A stretch of 64,000 bases of DNA from Viola odorata (taxonomy: Eukaryota > Streptophyta > Magnoliopsida > Malpighiales > Violaceae). Of the stretch, positions 20,353 to 30,854 are shown piece after piece. The notes under the pieces are model-generated. The model did no database searches, was not told the origin of the DNA, and saw only the letters and a program-made list of their open reading frames with translations. How positions within the stretch are numbered: the first letter of the stretch is position 1; the number at the start of each line of letters is the position of its first letter. The translations under genes were made by a program, and so were the position numbers. The stretch is taken from contig OY829539.1 in the NCBI GenBank assembly GCA_963691705.1, forward strand, positions 2,668,501-2,732,500, in the 5' to 3' direction.

Positions 20353-22704
20353 GCACCCCCCGCCGCCACACCAACACCATCACCCACAACCGGCGAGGCT
20401 GTCTAACCACCGTCACCACACCAGCACTATCAACCGCCGCCTCTCCCCTCTCTCACTCTTAAGCGCAGCCGGCCTTCTCCGCTTGTTGTTGTGCGTATTT
20501 GTTGGAAAGGAAAAGAGGAAAACAGAAAAAAAAAGAAAAAAACAAAAAATAAAGAAGACGGTGATGGTGGCATGTTGTTTTGGTTGTGCAATAGTAAAAA
20601 AATAAAAGAAAAAAAGTAAAGGAAATGGAAATGAAGAGTTTACTGTTTAGTGATGGAGTTTGGAATTTGGATATTAGTCTGTGGGTGGGTGGGAGTGGTA
20701 ATGGGTTTGTGTAAATGCTATTTGATTTTTTTTTAATAAGAATATGAAAAGTTTGATGGGTTGGCCATTAGAATATGAAAATTTACCGGTTCAATTCAGT
20801 TTAATTATCTAAGATTGAACGGTTTGATGTGTGAATGGTTCAAAACGATCTATTGGGTCAATCTGGTAGAACTCGATCAAATTCAATTGAACTATTAAAT
20901 TTTCATTTTTGATTCGCTGTTCGGTTCGGATTTGATAACGTGAAATTATCTTTTGGCATACGAAAACGTTAAGATCAATAATCAATCGGACTTAGCCAAC
21001 CCACTTTATTCATACGATTTTGTGGTTTAATGTCAACGGGTGGGCCTTTCTGAGGTGGGCCTTTCCATACGATTTTCATTTATCCAACAAGAAAGCCTTT
21101 TATGCTCTCTCTCTCCTCGCCACATTTGGCTTACGAGTTACGATGATCTGTTTCAAGTAGGACTGTGCGAAAAGAAGAAAATTCGAGAAATTGAACTGAA
21201 TCAGTCATAAATTGAACCCAAAAAATGATTATTTGAATAGAGAAAATTAAACTTATCATATCTGTATCCGAATCAAAACGTACTTTGGATATTGGATATT
21301 CAAACCGAGAAATATAGAATAATCGATTAATTCGAACCGAATCGATCCAAAAATAAATCTATTTCAATTTAATTAAAATAAACAAAAAAACACAAAAAAA
21401 CGAAATCAAAACGATCTAAAGTATTTTATATGAAGAAAAAATCACACATTTATCACGATACTACTTAATATTTAAAATTATTTAGCAAGTATGCACGTTT
21501 TCATTTAATATAAATTTCAATTAAATTTATAAAAACAGGGGAAAATAACATGATCAATATACTGTTAATCATATAGTTTATTTAATTTTTTATTAATTAA
21601 ATGATTTATCATGTCTAATTATACTTCTTTTCTTTTATAATAATGATAATTTGCAAATACTACCTTATTTTGAGTGATAATATAGTGCATAGTTTTGAGT
21701 AGATACTACTGATTTGTGGTTATCTATATCAAGTTATGTGAATAGGTGATATTACGATGAAGACAAATTTGGGAAGCAAACTTTAATTCTAATTGGACTT
21801 ATACTCTAAAATTCAAAATTCATAAAATAAAAAAAATCAAAGAAGCAAACAATATTTTTTTGGTTAATTAATTCATTCTAGCAAGGATCGAACCAATGTG
21901 TTAACAATCAAGTTGTGAGATATTTTGTCTTTATAGCTATTCAATAAAATGAAAAAGATTAAAAAGGTGAAAAGAAATAATACTTTATTAGTTTTATATG
22001 TTCTATTCCAATCGTATCAAATTAAATGACGTTTTGAAGTTTTTGATTGTTTTAAATTAAATAACGTTTCTGGTAATTTTTTATCTAATTTTAATAATTT
22101 ATCTCTCATTATCGAAAAGAAATAATTAACAAGAGTAATAAAGCAGATAACTCTTAACTAATTCTGCCTCTTTACTTGTGTAAGAGAAATTTAAAAAGTG
22201 TAAAAATTGATTTTCTTAGTATGTATAAAACACTAAAAATATCATTTAATTTGAAAAAGAGGAGGAAGTATCTTAAAACAAGTTTTTATTTTTAATAATT
22301 TTGGTTTAGTCCACGAGAGGGGTTTACATTTGTAAAGTTTAGGGAGCAAAGGAGCAGGACTGTTGTATCTATGCATTGTTGAACTTTCAAATTAGGCTGT
22401 TCAAAACTTGGACCAAGTTCCTTTCAAAAAACAAAAGACTTGGACCAAGCTGAAAATCAAACCATACCAAACCAGATTGAGCATTTAGTTTGGATATTTT
22501 TTGTTTAGTTAAAAAGCAATGCTTCAAACTACGATCGACCCAAAGAGGTTTGGTCTAAAACATAAACTCGAAAAGCCTTAATATTTTGATTTGTTTCGAT
22601 TTTCTTACAAAAATCAGATCGTATTTGCATCATTGATTAAATGTCTGTTTGGATAACTTTCTAATAAATTTTACTTTCTTCCAAATCTAATCTAATGACC
22701 AAAA
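20353..22704. other. Gene-free AT-rich spacer
   Basis: 20353-20620 is a short C-rich then purine-rich stretch. From 20620 the DNA is AT-rich with no coding signal. Around 20780-21000 and 21170-21400 there are GGTTCAATT/AATTGAACC-type inverted phrases of the kind left by old MITEs. A possible Stowaway remnant is listed separately. Confidence 0.6.
21982..22271. mobile_element. Decayed Stowaway-like MITE
   Basis: The two ends carry inverted copies of CAAATTAAATGA (22017 on the plus strand, about 22242 inverted). The right end reads GAGGAGGAAGTA, a worn form of the Stowaway terminus. The left terminus is too diverged to fix. There is no coding capacity. Confidence 0.4.
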
Positions 22705-23264
22705 TGATAAGATTAGGACTATTCGCTGAAGGGTGGCAGAGGATTATGAGTCTTGAGGTCGACTGTCCACGGCGCCCGATGTACCTGCATAGCGCCGGAG
22801 GGGGTCTCCGGCGTAAATACCCCGATGCCTAAGTCAGTAGTGATTGTGTAAAATAGTAGAGCTTTGGCTAGCAATCTTAGACTTACCTTCCTCCTTTGTG
22901 GCGGAGGTATTTATAGGCAAAAATGGGGCATTTTTTAGTGATCTTGGTCACAAGGTGCTAACGCTCCCGTCAAAGGGGAGTTAGAGTGCCTCACTGATGG
23001 AATACGCTATCGCTGTGTTAGGTATACATATGGGGGGTAGGCGTTACCTAGGCAAGGCAACGCCCACGCTCCTCTCGAGATGCCTAGCTTGGCCTGGGAT
23101 GGGATAACGCCCTGTGTCGTGACAGTGTGATGTGTGGGACCCTCGCTGATGTCGACCATCCCAGAGGCGATAGCCCCGAAGTTGTCAGGGCGGTAGTGAC
23201 AGCTTTTTCCCCCACCACAGGGTATAAGACGAAAATGCCCTTGTTGTTAGGGGTATTGTTATCA
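22705..23264 (-). repeat. E4 3' LTR
   Basis: 560 bp. The minus-strand TATA-like box is at 22908-22917 (CCTATAAATA). Downstream on that strand, at 22813-22794, is the hairpin CGCCGG...CCGGCG, followed by GCAGGTAC at 22788-22781. The LTR matches the one at 52266-52827 with scattered substitutions. Confidence 0.9.
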
Positions 23265-23284
23265 TAAGCCCAACCGAAAATGAG
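23265..23284 (-). other. Polypurine-tract position of E4
   Basis: The minus strand reads CGGTTGGGCTTA directly before the 3' LTR, the place where plus-strand DNA synthesis is primed. A 20-bp near copy with one mismatch lies inside the cassette at 24007-24026. Confidence 0.5.
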
Positions 23285-23406
23285 CCCGAGTGTTTACCAA
23301 GGGCTACCGCTTCATCCTTACTCTTGTCAAATCAACTGGTTTTCACACGTAGAGATGATTTGTCTATCGAAAAATATGCTTCTTCCCATCGCCATTCTTC
23401 TCTAGC

Positions 23407-23414
23407 CTATAAAT
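23407..23414 (+). promoter_or_regulatory. TATA-like box of antisense gene 1
   Basis: CTATAAAT lies 61 bp upstream of the ATG at 23475, a normal distance for a plant core promoter with a short leader. Confidence 0.45.
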
Positions 23415-23474
23415 TGCCTCTTTGTCGTGCTGCTTTTTTCACGATCGTTTCTACACTTCCTCTGGTTTTTGGCT

Positions 23475-23858
23475 ATGGATGATCTTACGAAGAACTTTCT
23501 GATCTGGAAGGCGCACAGCCTGAAGAACCTTGTTGAATCTGACATTGGTTTCCTGGAGACCATGCTGACCAAAACCTCTGAGGATGTCCTGGAGCTTCAG
23601 GGAATGATGACCCCTTTGCTGTCCAGACAAGGAGCTGCTTCTATGGAGGATTTCAGTCCTATACAGAACGTGTCGAAGCTGGGTGTTGCGACCTCCCGCA
23701 TCGAGGTGACCATTACTATGTTGCAGCATAGGAAAGACCTGCTGGTATGCTGTTTGAAGGGTATGAGGATTTCCTCCGCCGAACTGTCCTTAGTGGCGGA
23801 TGCTCTTAGGGAGATCCCTACTGCTCTTGAGGACGATGATGCTGGGTCTCATGTTTGA
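23475..23858 (+). CDS. E4 antisense gene 1, unknown small protein
   Basis: 127 codons from MDDLTKNFLIW to GSHV. I do not recognise a domain. The sequence is predicted largely helical, with leucine-rich stretches (residues 20-45 and 75-115), no signal peptide, no membrane span and an acidic C-terminus. I chose the start at 23475 because it follows a TATA-like box by 61 bp; an in-frame ATG at 23427 would add a hydrophobic leader. AATAAAATG at about 23931 could serve as a poly(A) signal. It lies antisense to the retrotransposon and next to its 3' LTR, in the position of the extra ORFs of Tat elements. The frame has no internal stop. Confidence 0.55.
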   Translation: MDDLTKNFLIWKAHSLKNLVESDIGFLETMLTKTSEDVLELQGMMTPLLSRQGAASMEDFSPIQNVSKLGVATSRIEVTITMLQHRKDLLVCCLKGMRISSAELSLVADALREIPTALEDDDAGSHV

Positions 23859-24006
23859 CCCCTGGCCGTTGTCCCTTTGCTTTTATAATTCATGTGTACG
23901 CGCTTAAGCGCTTAGGCCGTTCAGGCCATAATAAAATGTCACTTCAATTATTGCTTTGTCTTTTTCCTTCGATCTCTTGTTATTTGCTGCTTTAGTCAGG
24001 TTGCTA

Positions 24007-24026
24007 TAAGCCCAACCAAAAATGAG
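24007..24026. repeat. Internal copy of the polypurine-tract sequence
   Basis: TAAGCCCAACCAAAAATGAG matches 23265-23284 with one mismatch. It lies upstream of antisense gene 2, just as the first copy lies upstream of antisense gene 1. Confidence 0.6.
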
Positions 24027-24257
24027 TCTTCTTTGGAATGAAGCGCTTTGGTGTCTGAATTAGCAATAAATGCTTGCTCGCTCACTCCTTGCGTCGCACT
24101 CCCCGTGATTGGGCTGTTTTTTGGTGCCTTTTGATTGGCGCAGTTCTCGAACAGTTGCGTGCGCCTCATCAGATCCTGTAATCATGATTGTTCTTCTCCA
24201 GGTGTACTTATTTCTTTCAAAGGACACGCAAAGAGATCGGGATATCTTTGCCTCAGC

Positions 24258-24265
24258 TATTTAAA
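24258..24265 (+). promoter_or_regulatory. TATA-like box of antisense gene 2
   Basis: TATTTAAA lies 72 bp upstream of the ATG at 24337. Confidence 0.4.
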
Positions 24266-24336
24266 GGGGGTTTTTCTTTCCTTTTTCTTGCTCACCTTCT
24301 TCTTTTTATTTCTTTTCCTGGATTGCTTGTGAATCA

Positions 24337-24750
24337 ATGGCAGATTCTTATTTCCTTAATACTACGGCGCGTGACTCTCCGCCGACTCCTCCAACTTCAC
24401 CCGATTCGGATCATCCTCCTCCGTCGCCTCCATGGAGGCCGCCAATCCGCCGGAAGAGCCGCAAAAGACCGAGGAAGAAGACCTCTGGGGCGGTTAACGT
24501 TCCTTCCGCTTTTCCTGCGCGAAAGGATAATGGACAATTTCCTTCTGCCATTCCTGTCTTGGAAAAATATTCTCTTCGTGACGCAAATTCTATGGCAACG
24601 ATTGCTACCATTGTGGACGGGCCGAGCTCAGCGCTGCTGGGTCAGGAAAAAAGGATTGACGAACCTTTTCCTCCTTACAACGGAGGTCTGCCGCTCTCGG
24701 ATGATGACGACGTTTTTTACTATAACATGTACTGGCCTGATGAGGATTAG
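24337..24750 (+). CDS. E4 antisense gene 2, proline-rich protein with basic cluster and acidic tail
   Basis: 137 codons, no internal stop. Residues 14-34 are proline-rich (PPTPPTSPDSDHPPPSPP). Residues 37-49 form a strongly basic cluster (RRKSRKRPRKK) that looks like a nuclear localisation signal. The C-terminus is acidic and aromatic (SDDDDVFYYNMYWPDED). This layout suits a nuclear, possibly transcription-linked protein, but that is inference; I do not recognise a family. AATAAACTAATG at about 24792 is a candidate poly(A) signal. It is expressed, if at all, antisense to E4. Confidence 0.5.
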   Translation: MADSYFLNTTARDSPPTPPTSPDSDHPPPSPPWRPPIRRKSRKRPRKKTSGAVNVPSAFPARKDNGQFPSAIPVLEKYSLRDANSMATIATIVDGPSSALLGQEKRIDEPFPPYNGGLPLSDDDDVFYYNMYWPDED

Positions 24751-24964
24751 TGGCCTAGCGTTAGGTGCGTTGTAGATGCCGTATGGCTTTTAATAAACTA
24801 ATGTTTCTTTCTCTTGCCGCCGTGTTATTGCGTGGGTGGCTGATATGGAGGCGTTAGCCTTACTGAGTCAAGCGCCCTGAGATGGTTTTGACTCGATCAG
24901 TCATTAACTGCCACTTGGTAAGTCGTGGCAAATAACTGCTTGCTTCTAACTCCTAAGCACGATT

Positions 24965-25044
24965 CCACGTGGCCCACTTCTTTTACACGCGTCCTCGCGC
25001 GACTGGTAGTTCAATTAATGCAGTGATATTCGGTCCTTTAAAAG
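24965..25044 (+). promoter_or_regulatory. Upstream region of antisense gene 3 (G-box, TATA-like)
   Basis: The palindromic G-box CCACGTGG at 24965-24972 is followed by CACGCGT and CGCGCGA elements and then TTTAAAAG at about 25037. Antisense gene 4 has a similar layout. These are candidate cis elements only. Confidence 0.4.
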
Positions 25045-25216
25045 CGATTATCTTCCCTTTCTAATACTTTTTGCCCTCATATCAAATTTTCTCTCTTCTC
25101 TCCACCTTCTATGGAAAAAGTTCTCGTCCGTCCTTCGCCCTTCGCCGATTTGCCCGCGGATCTTTCCGTTCAAGGTATCACTTCATCCCTTCAGATTTTC
25201 TGTTTATTAGTTTATT

Positions 25217-27308
25217 ATGGTTCTGACTAGAACCAGACGATTCCTTTGGAGACCCATGGATCCAGAAATCGTACAATCACCCAGTATTCTCTCCTGCGAT
25301 GCGGTTTTAAATTCTAAATTGGAGGAAAACGGTATCACTTTCCCTCCTGGGTGTGTCCCTACCGTTCCCGAGAGCGACATGCGTCTTCACGATCCACTGT
25401 GGGGGAACTATAGATTAGTTTATTTTAAAATGTTCCTCTATGGTTTTTGCCTCCCAGTCCATGCTTCAATAGCAGCGCTACTGCGGGAGTACAGACTTAA
25501 TCCTGCCCAGATAACTCCTTCCTGGTGTGGGGTTTATGCCTTCCTCCGCGCCTGCGAGTTGGAGGGCATTCTCGCCCCATCTCTCAATTTATTTCGTAAA
25601 TTCTTTAACATGACCTGTCACGATTGTTTAATCAGTATTACTCCAAGGTGGGATGACGCGTTTGTGCAGTCATTCTGGCAGCGATTTTGTGGCTTTGAGA
25701 GGACTGTGGCTGACTGGAAAAACAAGTTCTTCGTTCTTGAGCTACAGTCCCGTTGGTGGCGCTGCGGTTTTAATCAAGAGCTTATAGGTACCCTTTGGGC
25801 AAACCCAGTGGTCTTGACTAGAAGCGAGCTGGATCAAGCTAACACTTTACTGGATAAGAGTATATGTTATCGCATTTGGGAATTCGCCTCATACAAACTT
25901 CTGCACGAGTGCATTATGGGTGAGTTTGTCTTTCTTCGCATTTCCCTTTTCTACTTTTTTGTTGTTCTCACCTATTCCCTTGAATGTGATGCTGCTCAGA
26001 ACGATACCGGCCTCTCCTCCTACCGCGCATTCTAGTCCTCGGGGCGTTCCACCCAAGAGGGGAAAAACAAAGATAGTCGCTGGGAGGGGACGAGGGCGCG
26101 TTATCTCCGCGCGAGCTTCTCGCTTTATCGACAATTGGCTACCACCTCATCGCGGAGGGATAGATATAAGTCGGCCTTCGACTCGAATAATTGACAGTGA
26201 CGATAGAAGCCAAAGCGAGGACATAGATGCTAAGTCGGACCTTCATCACACCCCCTCGCTTCAGTGAAAGAAACTGAGAGTAGGCATGAATAAGCAGGCT
26301 GCCGGGGCCTCTTCTGACCATGCTAACGTAAGGGTTACCGTAGCGCCTGCCATTTCTTCTGTGGCAAGCACTTCTCAACCGGTGAAAGTTGCTGGCGTGT
26401 CATCAGTCTGTCCTCCTACCGCTACTACAGTCTCGTTGGTGGAAGATTCCCCTCCACCACCTAACGCTCCTGACTCTCCCATTTCTCAATTTATTCCGGA
26501 TGTGGTGACGACGACTTCTCTAGCTCCTGAGCCGCCGCTCAAGGTTCCTCCCTAATTGTTTTTCACTTCTATCTCAGAGGTGAGTAATAAAGGCTCCCCC
26601 CGACTCTGATGGTCAATCTCTCTCCTGATGGCCCCAAAGGGACTCCGCGCTATAGTATGGATTTGGCGTCAACGGTCTTCGTGCTGTAGGAGTACAAAAT
26701 CCCTTCTCAAGGGATGAATTCACAGTGCCCTGATAGGAGAAATGATGAGCTCTTCTTCAGAGAAAGAGAAATTCCTTCAGCTTTCACCAAGGGCTCGCTG
26801 TAGGCACGTTGTGAATGATTCTCTAGATATCTTTCGCTACTTTCACTATGCGGTAGAGGCTTTTGACAGCGAAATGTGAGATTCTGCCCGCGCCATGTGC
26901 GCTCAGAAGGTGCAGCTTGACCGGTCGTTAGAACAGACGGGATTGCTAATGCGTCTTTACGATGATTCACAGAAGGAGCTGAATAGAGAAAACTCTAAAG
27001 GGAATGCGAAGGCCGATGTTCTGGAGGCAGAGTTAGCTTTGGAAAAGAAGAAAAATCTTCTTCTTCGCGAAGAAATACTGGCTCGGGGAGAGGAATTTTC
27101 TAGGCTTCCGCTAAAGATGGAGCATTGGAAAAAGAAGGTTCTGGAGGCCTTCACTTCTGGGCTTGCTGCCCATTTCGGGAGTGATTCCTTCAGTCTGACC
27201 AAAGTTGCCGATTGTGCCTCTGCCATAATAAACAAGGTTACTAAAAATGGAGACGATGAGTCTGCTTTCAAGGGAGAGAAATCTGGTGATGGTGGTGGTA
27301 GCGCGTAA
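25217..27308 (+). pseudogene. E4 antisense gene 3, 'putative gypsy type transposon' (Transposase_28-like) family, degraded
   Basis: Exon 1 (25217-25919) encodes 234 residues. FPPGCVPTVPESD is near residue 40, followed by helical blocks with P-V-H-A-S-I-A-A-L-L and a conserved S-I-T-P-R-W-D-D near residue 140. This is the N-terminal region of a plant family found in gypsy-linked genes; its biochemical role is unknown. A donor (ATGG/GTGAGT at 25919/25920) and acceptor (GCTCAG at 25994-25999) frame an 80-bp intron. Downstream, one frame carries a G-R-G-R-G-rich segment, then coiled coil (26895-27308, LEAELALEKKKN). Stops at 26265, 26553 and about 26877, and a frame mismatch after the intron, make it a pseudogene. 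An upstream ATG at 25111 may begin a leader exon. Confidence 0.6.
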
Positions 27309-27426
27309 TGGACTCTCTCTTGATTACTGACCTTTTCTTTGTTTTATTCTTCGATCAATTACTCCTCCCAAAGACATTTGTCATTTTTTATTCTTGTAAT
27401 AAGGCTAACGCCTTGAGGTTGTTGAT

Positions 27427-27452
27427 GTTATTATTATTATTATTATTATTAA
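27427..27452. repeat. (ATT)n microsatellite
   Basis: About eight ATT units in the spacer between antisense genes 3 and 4. Confidence 0.9.
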
Positions 27453-27619
27453 TTTTTTTTTCAAACGCTGGGTTTTGATGCATTATCGATATTACTTATG
27501 CTTTGCTGACGCTACCGCGCCATTTCTTGAGACCGCGTGTTAGAGCTGGTGCTACCTTTTAGAGCATTAAATGCTATGAATCCTCTCATTGATGCGATCG
27601 AAAAGTAATGATGAGAAAG

Positions 27620-27804
27620 GACACGTGTCTTTCTTGTGATGAAGCATTTGAGATAGACACCTTCTAGGGAGTAGCAGGGACTGAAGTGTCTCTCTTTTGA
27701 AGTTGTGTCCTTCGCGCGTGTCGCGCCCTTTCATTATGCTATCTCGCCATGTGTCAGTTGTTAACTGGTCACGCCTTTTCAACCCTTTTAGGGTTATATA
27801 TAAT
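27620..27804 (+). promoter_or_regulatory. Upstream region of antisense gene 4 (G-box, TATA)
   Basis: GACACGTGTC at 27620-27629 is a perfect palindrome with a G-box core. CGCGCGTGTCGCGCC follows near 27714, and TATATATAAT at 27795-27804 is a good TATA box 171 bp before the ATG at 27975. A leader intron is possible (donor-like AAGGTACACG at about 27922). Confidence 0.45.
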
Positions 27805-27974
27805 ATTTTCCCCTGCCTTCTTTTTTCTTTTTTATCTCTTTCTTCGCTCGTTGCTTCCTTCCGGAGATAACTCACGCTGCTCCTTCTTCTTTGTTCTGGG
27901 ATTCTTGGGGTTTCTTTTACGAAGGTACACGCATTACTTCCTTATTTTACTCTCTCTTTTCTTTTTTACTGGTT

Positions 27975-30282
27975 ATGGCGAAGACTCGTTCCTCAAAATC
28001 TACCGAGGGGGAAAGTTCCCAAAAATCTGTTGGGGAGGAGAAAATCAATAACACCCGCACTTGTCTTTACACTTTGTCCTTAGTTCATCATTGTCTGTCC
28101 GATTTCAATGTTCAGTTTCCTCCGGGCTACTCTACTAGTGTCGCTTCTGACCCTCTCCGCCTTAATAGTGCATTTGACCATGGGTTTCGGCTTCCCCTTG
28201 ACCTGCTTGTAAAACTGTTGCTGGCCGATTCTGACTTGAATCCGGCGCAACTAAATCCTAACGCAATTTGCGTTGTTAGTGCTTTCGTGGCGTTATGCTG
28301 GTTCAAAGGGATTGAGTCCCCTTCACTAGCGTTACTTCATGATATTTTCCAATTGTATTCTCACAAGGGGGTAATATCAATATCACCCCGCTATGATGAT
28401 GACTCACTGAAGCCCTTTACTTGGAAACTTATGGGTATCGAGTCTTCTATTCCTCGTTGGAAAGAAGATTTTTTTGTTGTTAACCTGCACGAGCCTTTGT
28501 GGAGAACCAGTTTCAATGAGGAAATCAAAGATGGGGCCTGGGGTAGCAGAAAACCACTCTCCGATCCGGAAGATGGTTGGCTAAAGACGCTGCTCCAGAT
28601 GGACTTCAGCGTTGACACTCGTAAAGTGGCAAACGGAGTGGCAGTTACAGAGTGTAAGATGGGTGAGTATTATCCTTCTTTCTTCGCGTTGCTAGGAAAC
28701 GCTAACGCTAACATTTTTTTATGACTATACAGTGGTTCCGCCCGGTTGGGAGCCTGAATACATTCGGAGGAAAAAGAGAAGGGAGCAAACGCGAAGGGCC
28801 CAGGCTGCTGCCGCCACTGCTGCTGCTGCTGCCGCTGAGGGTGGGGCTATCGATGTTACTTTAGTCGTGCCGCCTTCTTAAGGAGTTGCCGCTACTATCA
28901 GTATTGTTCAAGTGTCTTCTTCGCGAGCGCGCATTACGAGAAAGAAAAGAAGTAAAAAAGCAACCGCCGTGCCCTCTGCTCTTTCCCAGGCTACCGCTTC
29001 TCCATAAGTGTCTGTTGGTTTGATTCCTACCGGGATTCCTTTGGTTTCTCCTTCTGTTCAGGTATATCTATTCGCTGCCGCTCCTGGTTTCTTCGTTCTT
29101 TTACCGTGTCCTCATTGTATTTCCTTTTCTTAGGAAGTTGGCCATACTTCCACTCGTTCTCTTCCTCACGAAGACATGTCCTTTGCGAGCGATCTTGCCG
29201 AGTACCGGAAGAAGGTTCGCCACGACCTTCAAAGTAGCTCGTTATCATCCGGCGTTAATCCATCCTTGACGACTGTCACAAGGGATGGCGTGCCTTTCGG
29301 ACAGCCTCAAGGTGCTGGCCCTGCTGCTGATCCCCATGCTTTTGCTGATTCTCCCCTCCATTCTACCTCTGGTGTTGTAGGTTTTAGTTCAAAGATGCTG
29401 GGTTATGAGACAATCGGTGGTGGTGAGTCTTTTGTCTCTACCGTGGAGGGCTCTACTGACCGCCCTCCTTCTCCTCCAGCAATGTTTTTTGTTCCTTCAT
29501 CCCCGCTTGCTGCCACGAGGGACAATTCTGCTTCTAACTTTATAGGCGGCGTAACTCCGTATGCTCCTCCCAGCTTTCCCACTCACCGCGTTAACCTGAG
29601 TGGCCTTAGAGAGAAAGCTTTTCAAGTCTCAGAGACTGATAGCGCTGAGGTTGTTCTTGCATCTACGTCTCTATTGGCGGCTCGAATAATGTCGCATCAG
29701 AGGGAAAAGGATGTATTTTTAGCCAAGAGTCACTAGGGGCGCATGGATTTCCTTCGCTCTCAGATGTTTTCTTCCTTCTGTCATGCTCATTATATGGAGG
29801 AGGCTAAGGCTATGGAGGCGGCGGACAAGCAGAGAGAAATAAACAGGTTGACAACTGAGTGTCAAGGTCTTTTGGATGCTGCGACGGCTGCCAAGCAAGA
29901 GGCTGCGGCGGCTAGGCAAGAGGCTAATGTTGCTAAACAGGAGGCGGAAGCTGCCAGGCTTGCATTAGGGGAGGAGAAGCAAAGGAGTATCTCTTTAAGC
30001 ACACGTCTTTCTGAAGAAGAAACTAGGCTAGCATTAGAAAGACAGAGAAACACTAAGTTGGCTGCCGACCTTAGCCTTTCTGCTGAGAAGTGCTGCTGGT
30101 ATCTGAAGGAAGGGGCAATGCTTATGTCTGAGGGCTTCATGCACCATCACGGGATGGACGACTTTCAGATTAAGACTCTTTCTGCATATTTTGAAGAGAA
30201 GTCCTCACATGTGTCCGACGAGGATTTCTATAATTCAAAGGCCATCAAACAGGGAGGAAATAACGCGTCAGCCGCTCCTTAG
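27975..30282 (+). pseudogene. E4 antisense gene 4, three-exon Transposase_28-like gene with three nonsense codons
   Basis: Exon 1, 27975-28662, is a paralog of antisense gene 3 exon 1 (FPPGYSTSV near residue 56, SISPRYDDD near residue 135). Intron 1 is 28663-28732 (GTGAGT...ATACAG) and exon 2 is 28733-29061 (basic RRKKRR, then an alanine run). Intron 2 is 29062-29133 (GTATAT...CTTAG) and exon 3 is 29134-30282. Exon lengths 688, 329 and 1149 keep one frame of 722 codons plus stop. It is interrupted only by TAA at 28879, TAA at 29005 and TAG at 29734, each one step from CAA or CAG. The C-terminal part is a long coiled coil (about 29800-30100, rich in A, E, K and Q). Phase-true introns argue that it was once a real gene. 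Its function is unknown. Confidence 0.65.
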
Positions 30283-30854
30283 ATCTCACACTTTGTTTCT
30301 TGATTTTTGTTGTTGATGTCTTTGTCTGTCCTTGTGAGGATGTTTTGTAACTCTGACGATATCAGCTTCTCTTGAGGCCATTATTTTTTGTTTATAATTT
30401 CTTTGTTGGTCTTGTCTTACGATATTACTGCCATAATCATGGTTAGTAGGTTTATTTACTAAGATCACAATAATGTAGATATCGTACCTTATGCGGTTAG
30501 TCAACCGTTGCGTTTGTATACGCACGTCATTCATGGTTGCCGAGATACTTCTGTCTTCGCCCTTCTATGGTAGTCACACCCGCTCATTTTCTGATGAAGA
30601 CTTTCCTGCTGTTGAGAATTAGGAAATTTAATTCTGCATTATCATTATCTCTTTGATTACGTTCCAACGAACAAAATTATTATTTCCATTCCTGCCGCAT
30701 ATAGCTTAATGCCGCCCTTTGTTGTTAGGGGGATCACTTAGCCTCGCTAAGTTTATTTATGATATTGTTGTTGTTGCGATAGAGACATCTCTCCAGCCTA
30801 ACTTCACTGGGTATCAACCGCTCGGTTACTAGCTGGGATATCTCTCTTTGTTTC
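30283..30854. other. 3' flank of antisense gene 4
   Basis: No gene on either strand. TTTATAATTTC at about 30391 could serve as a weak poly(A) region for antisense gene 4. The remainder is AT-rich. Confidence 0.4.
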
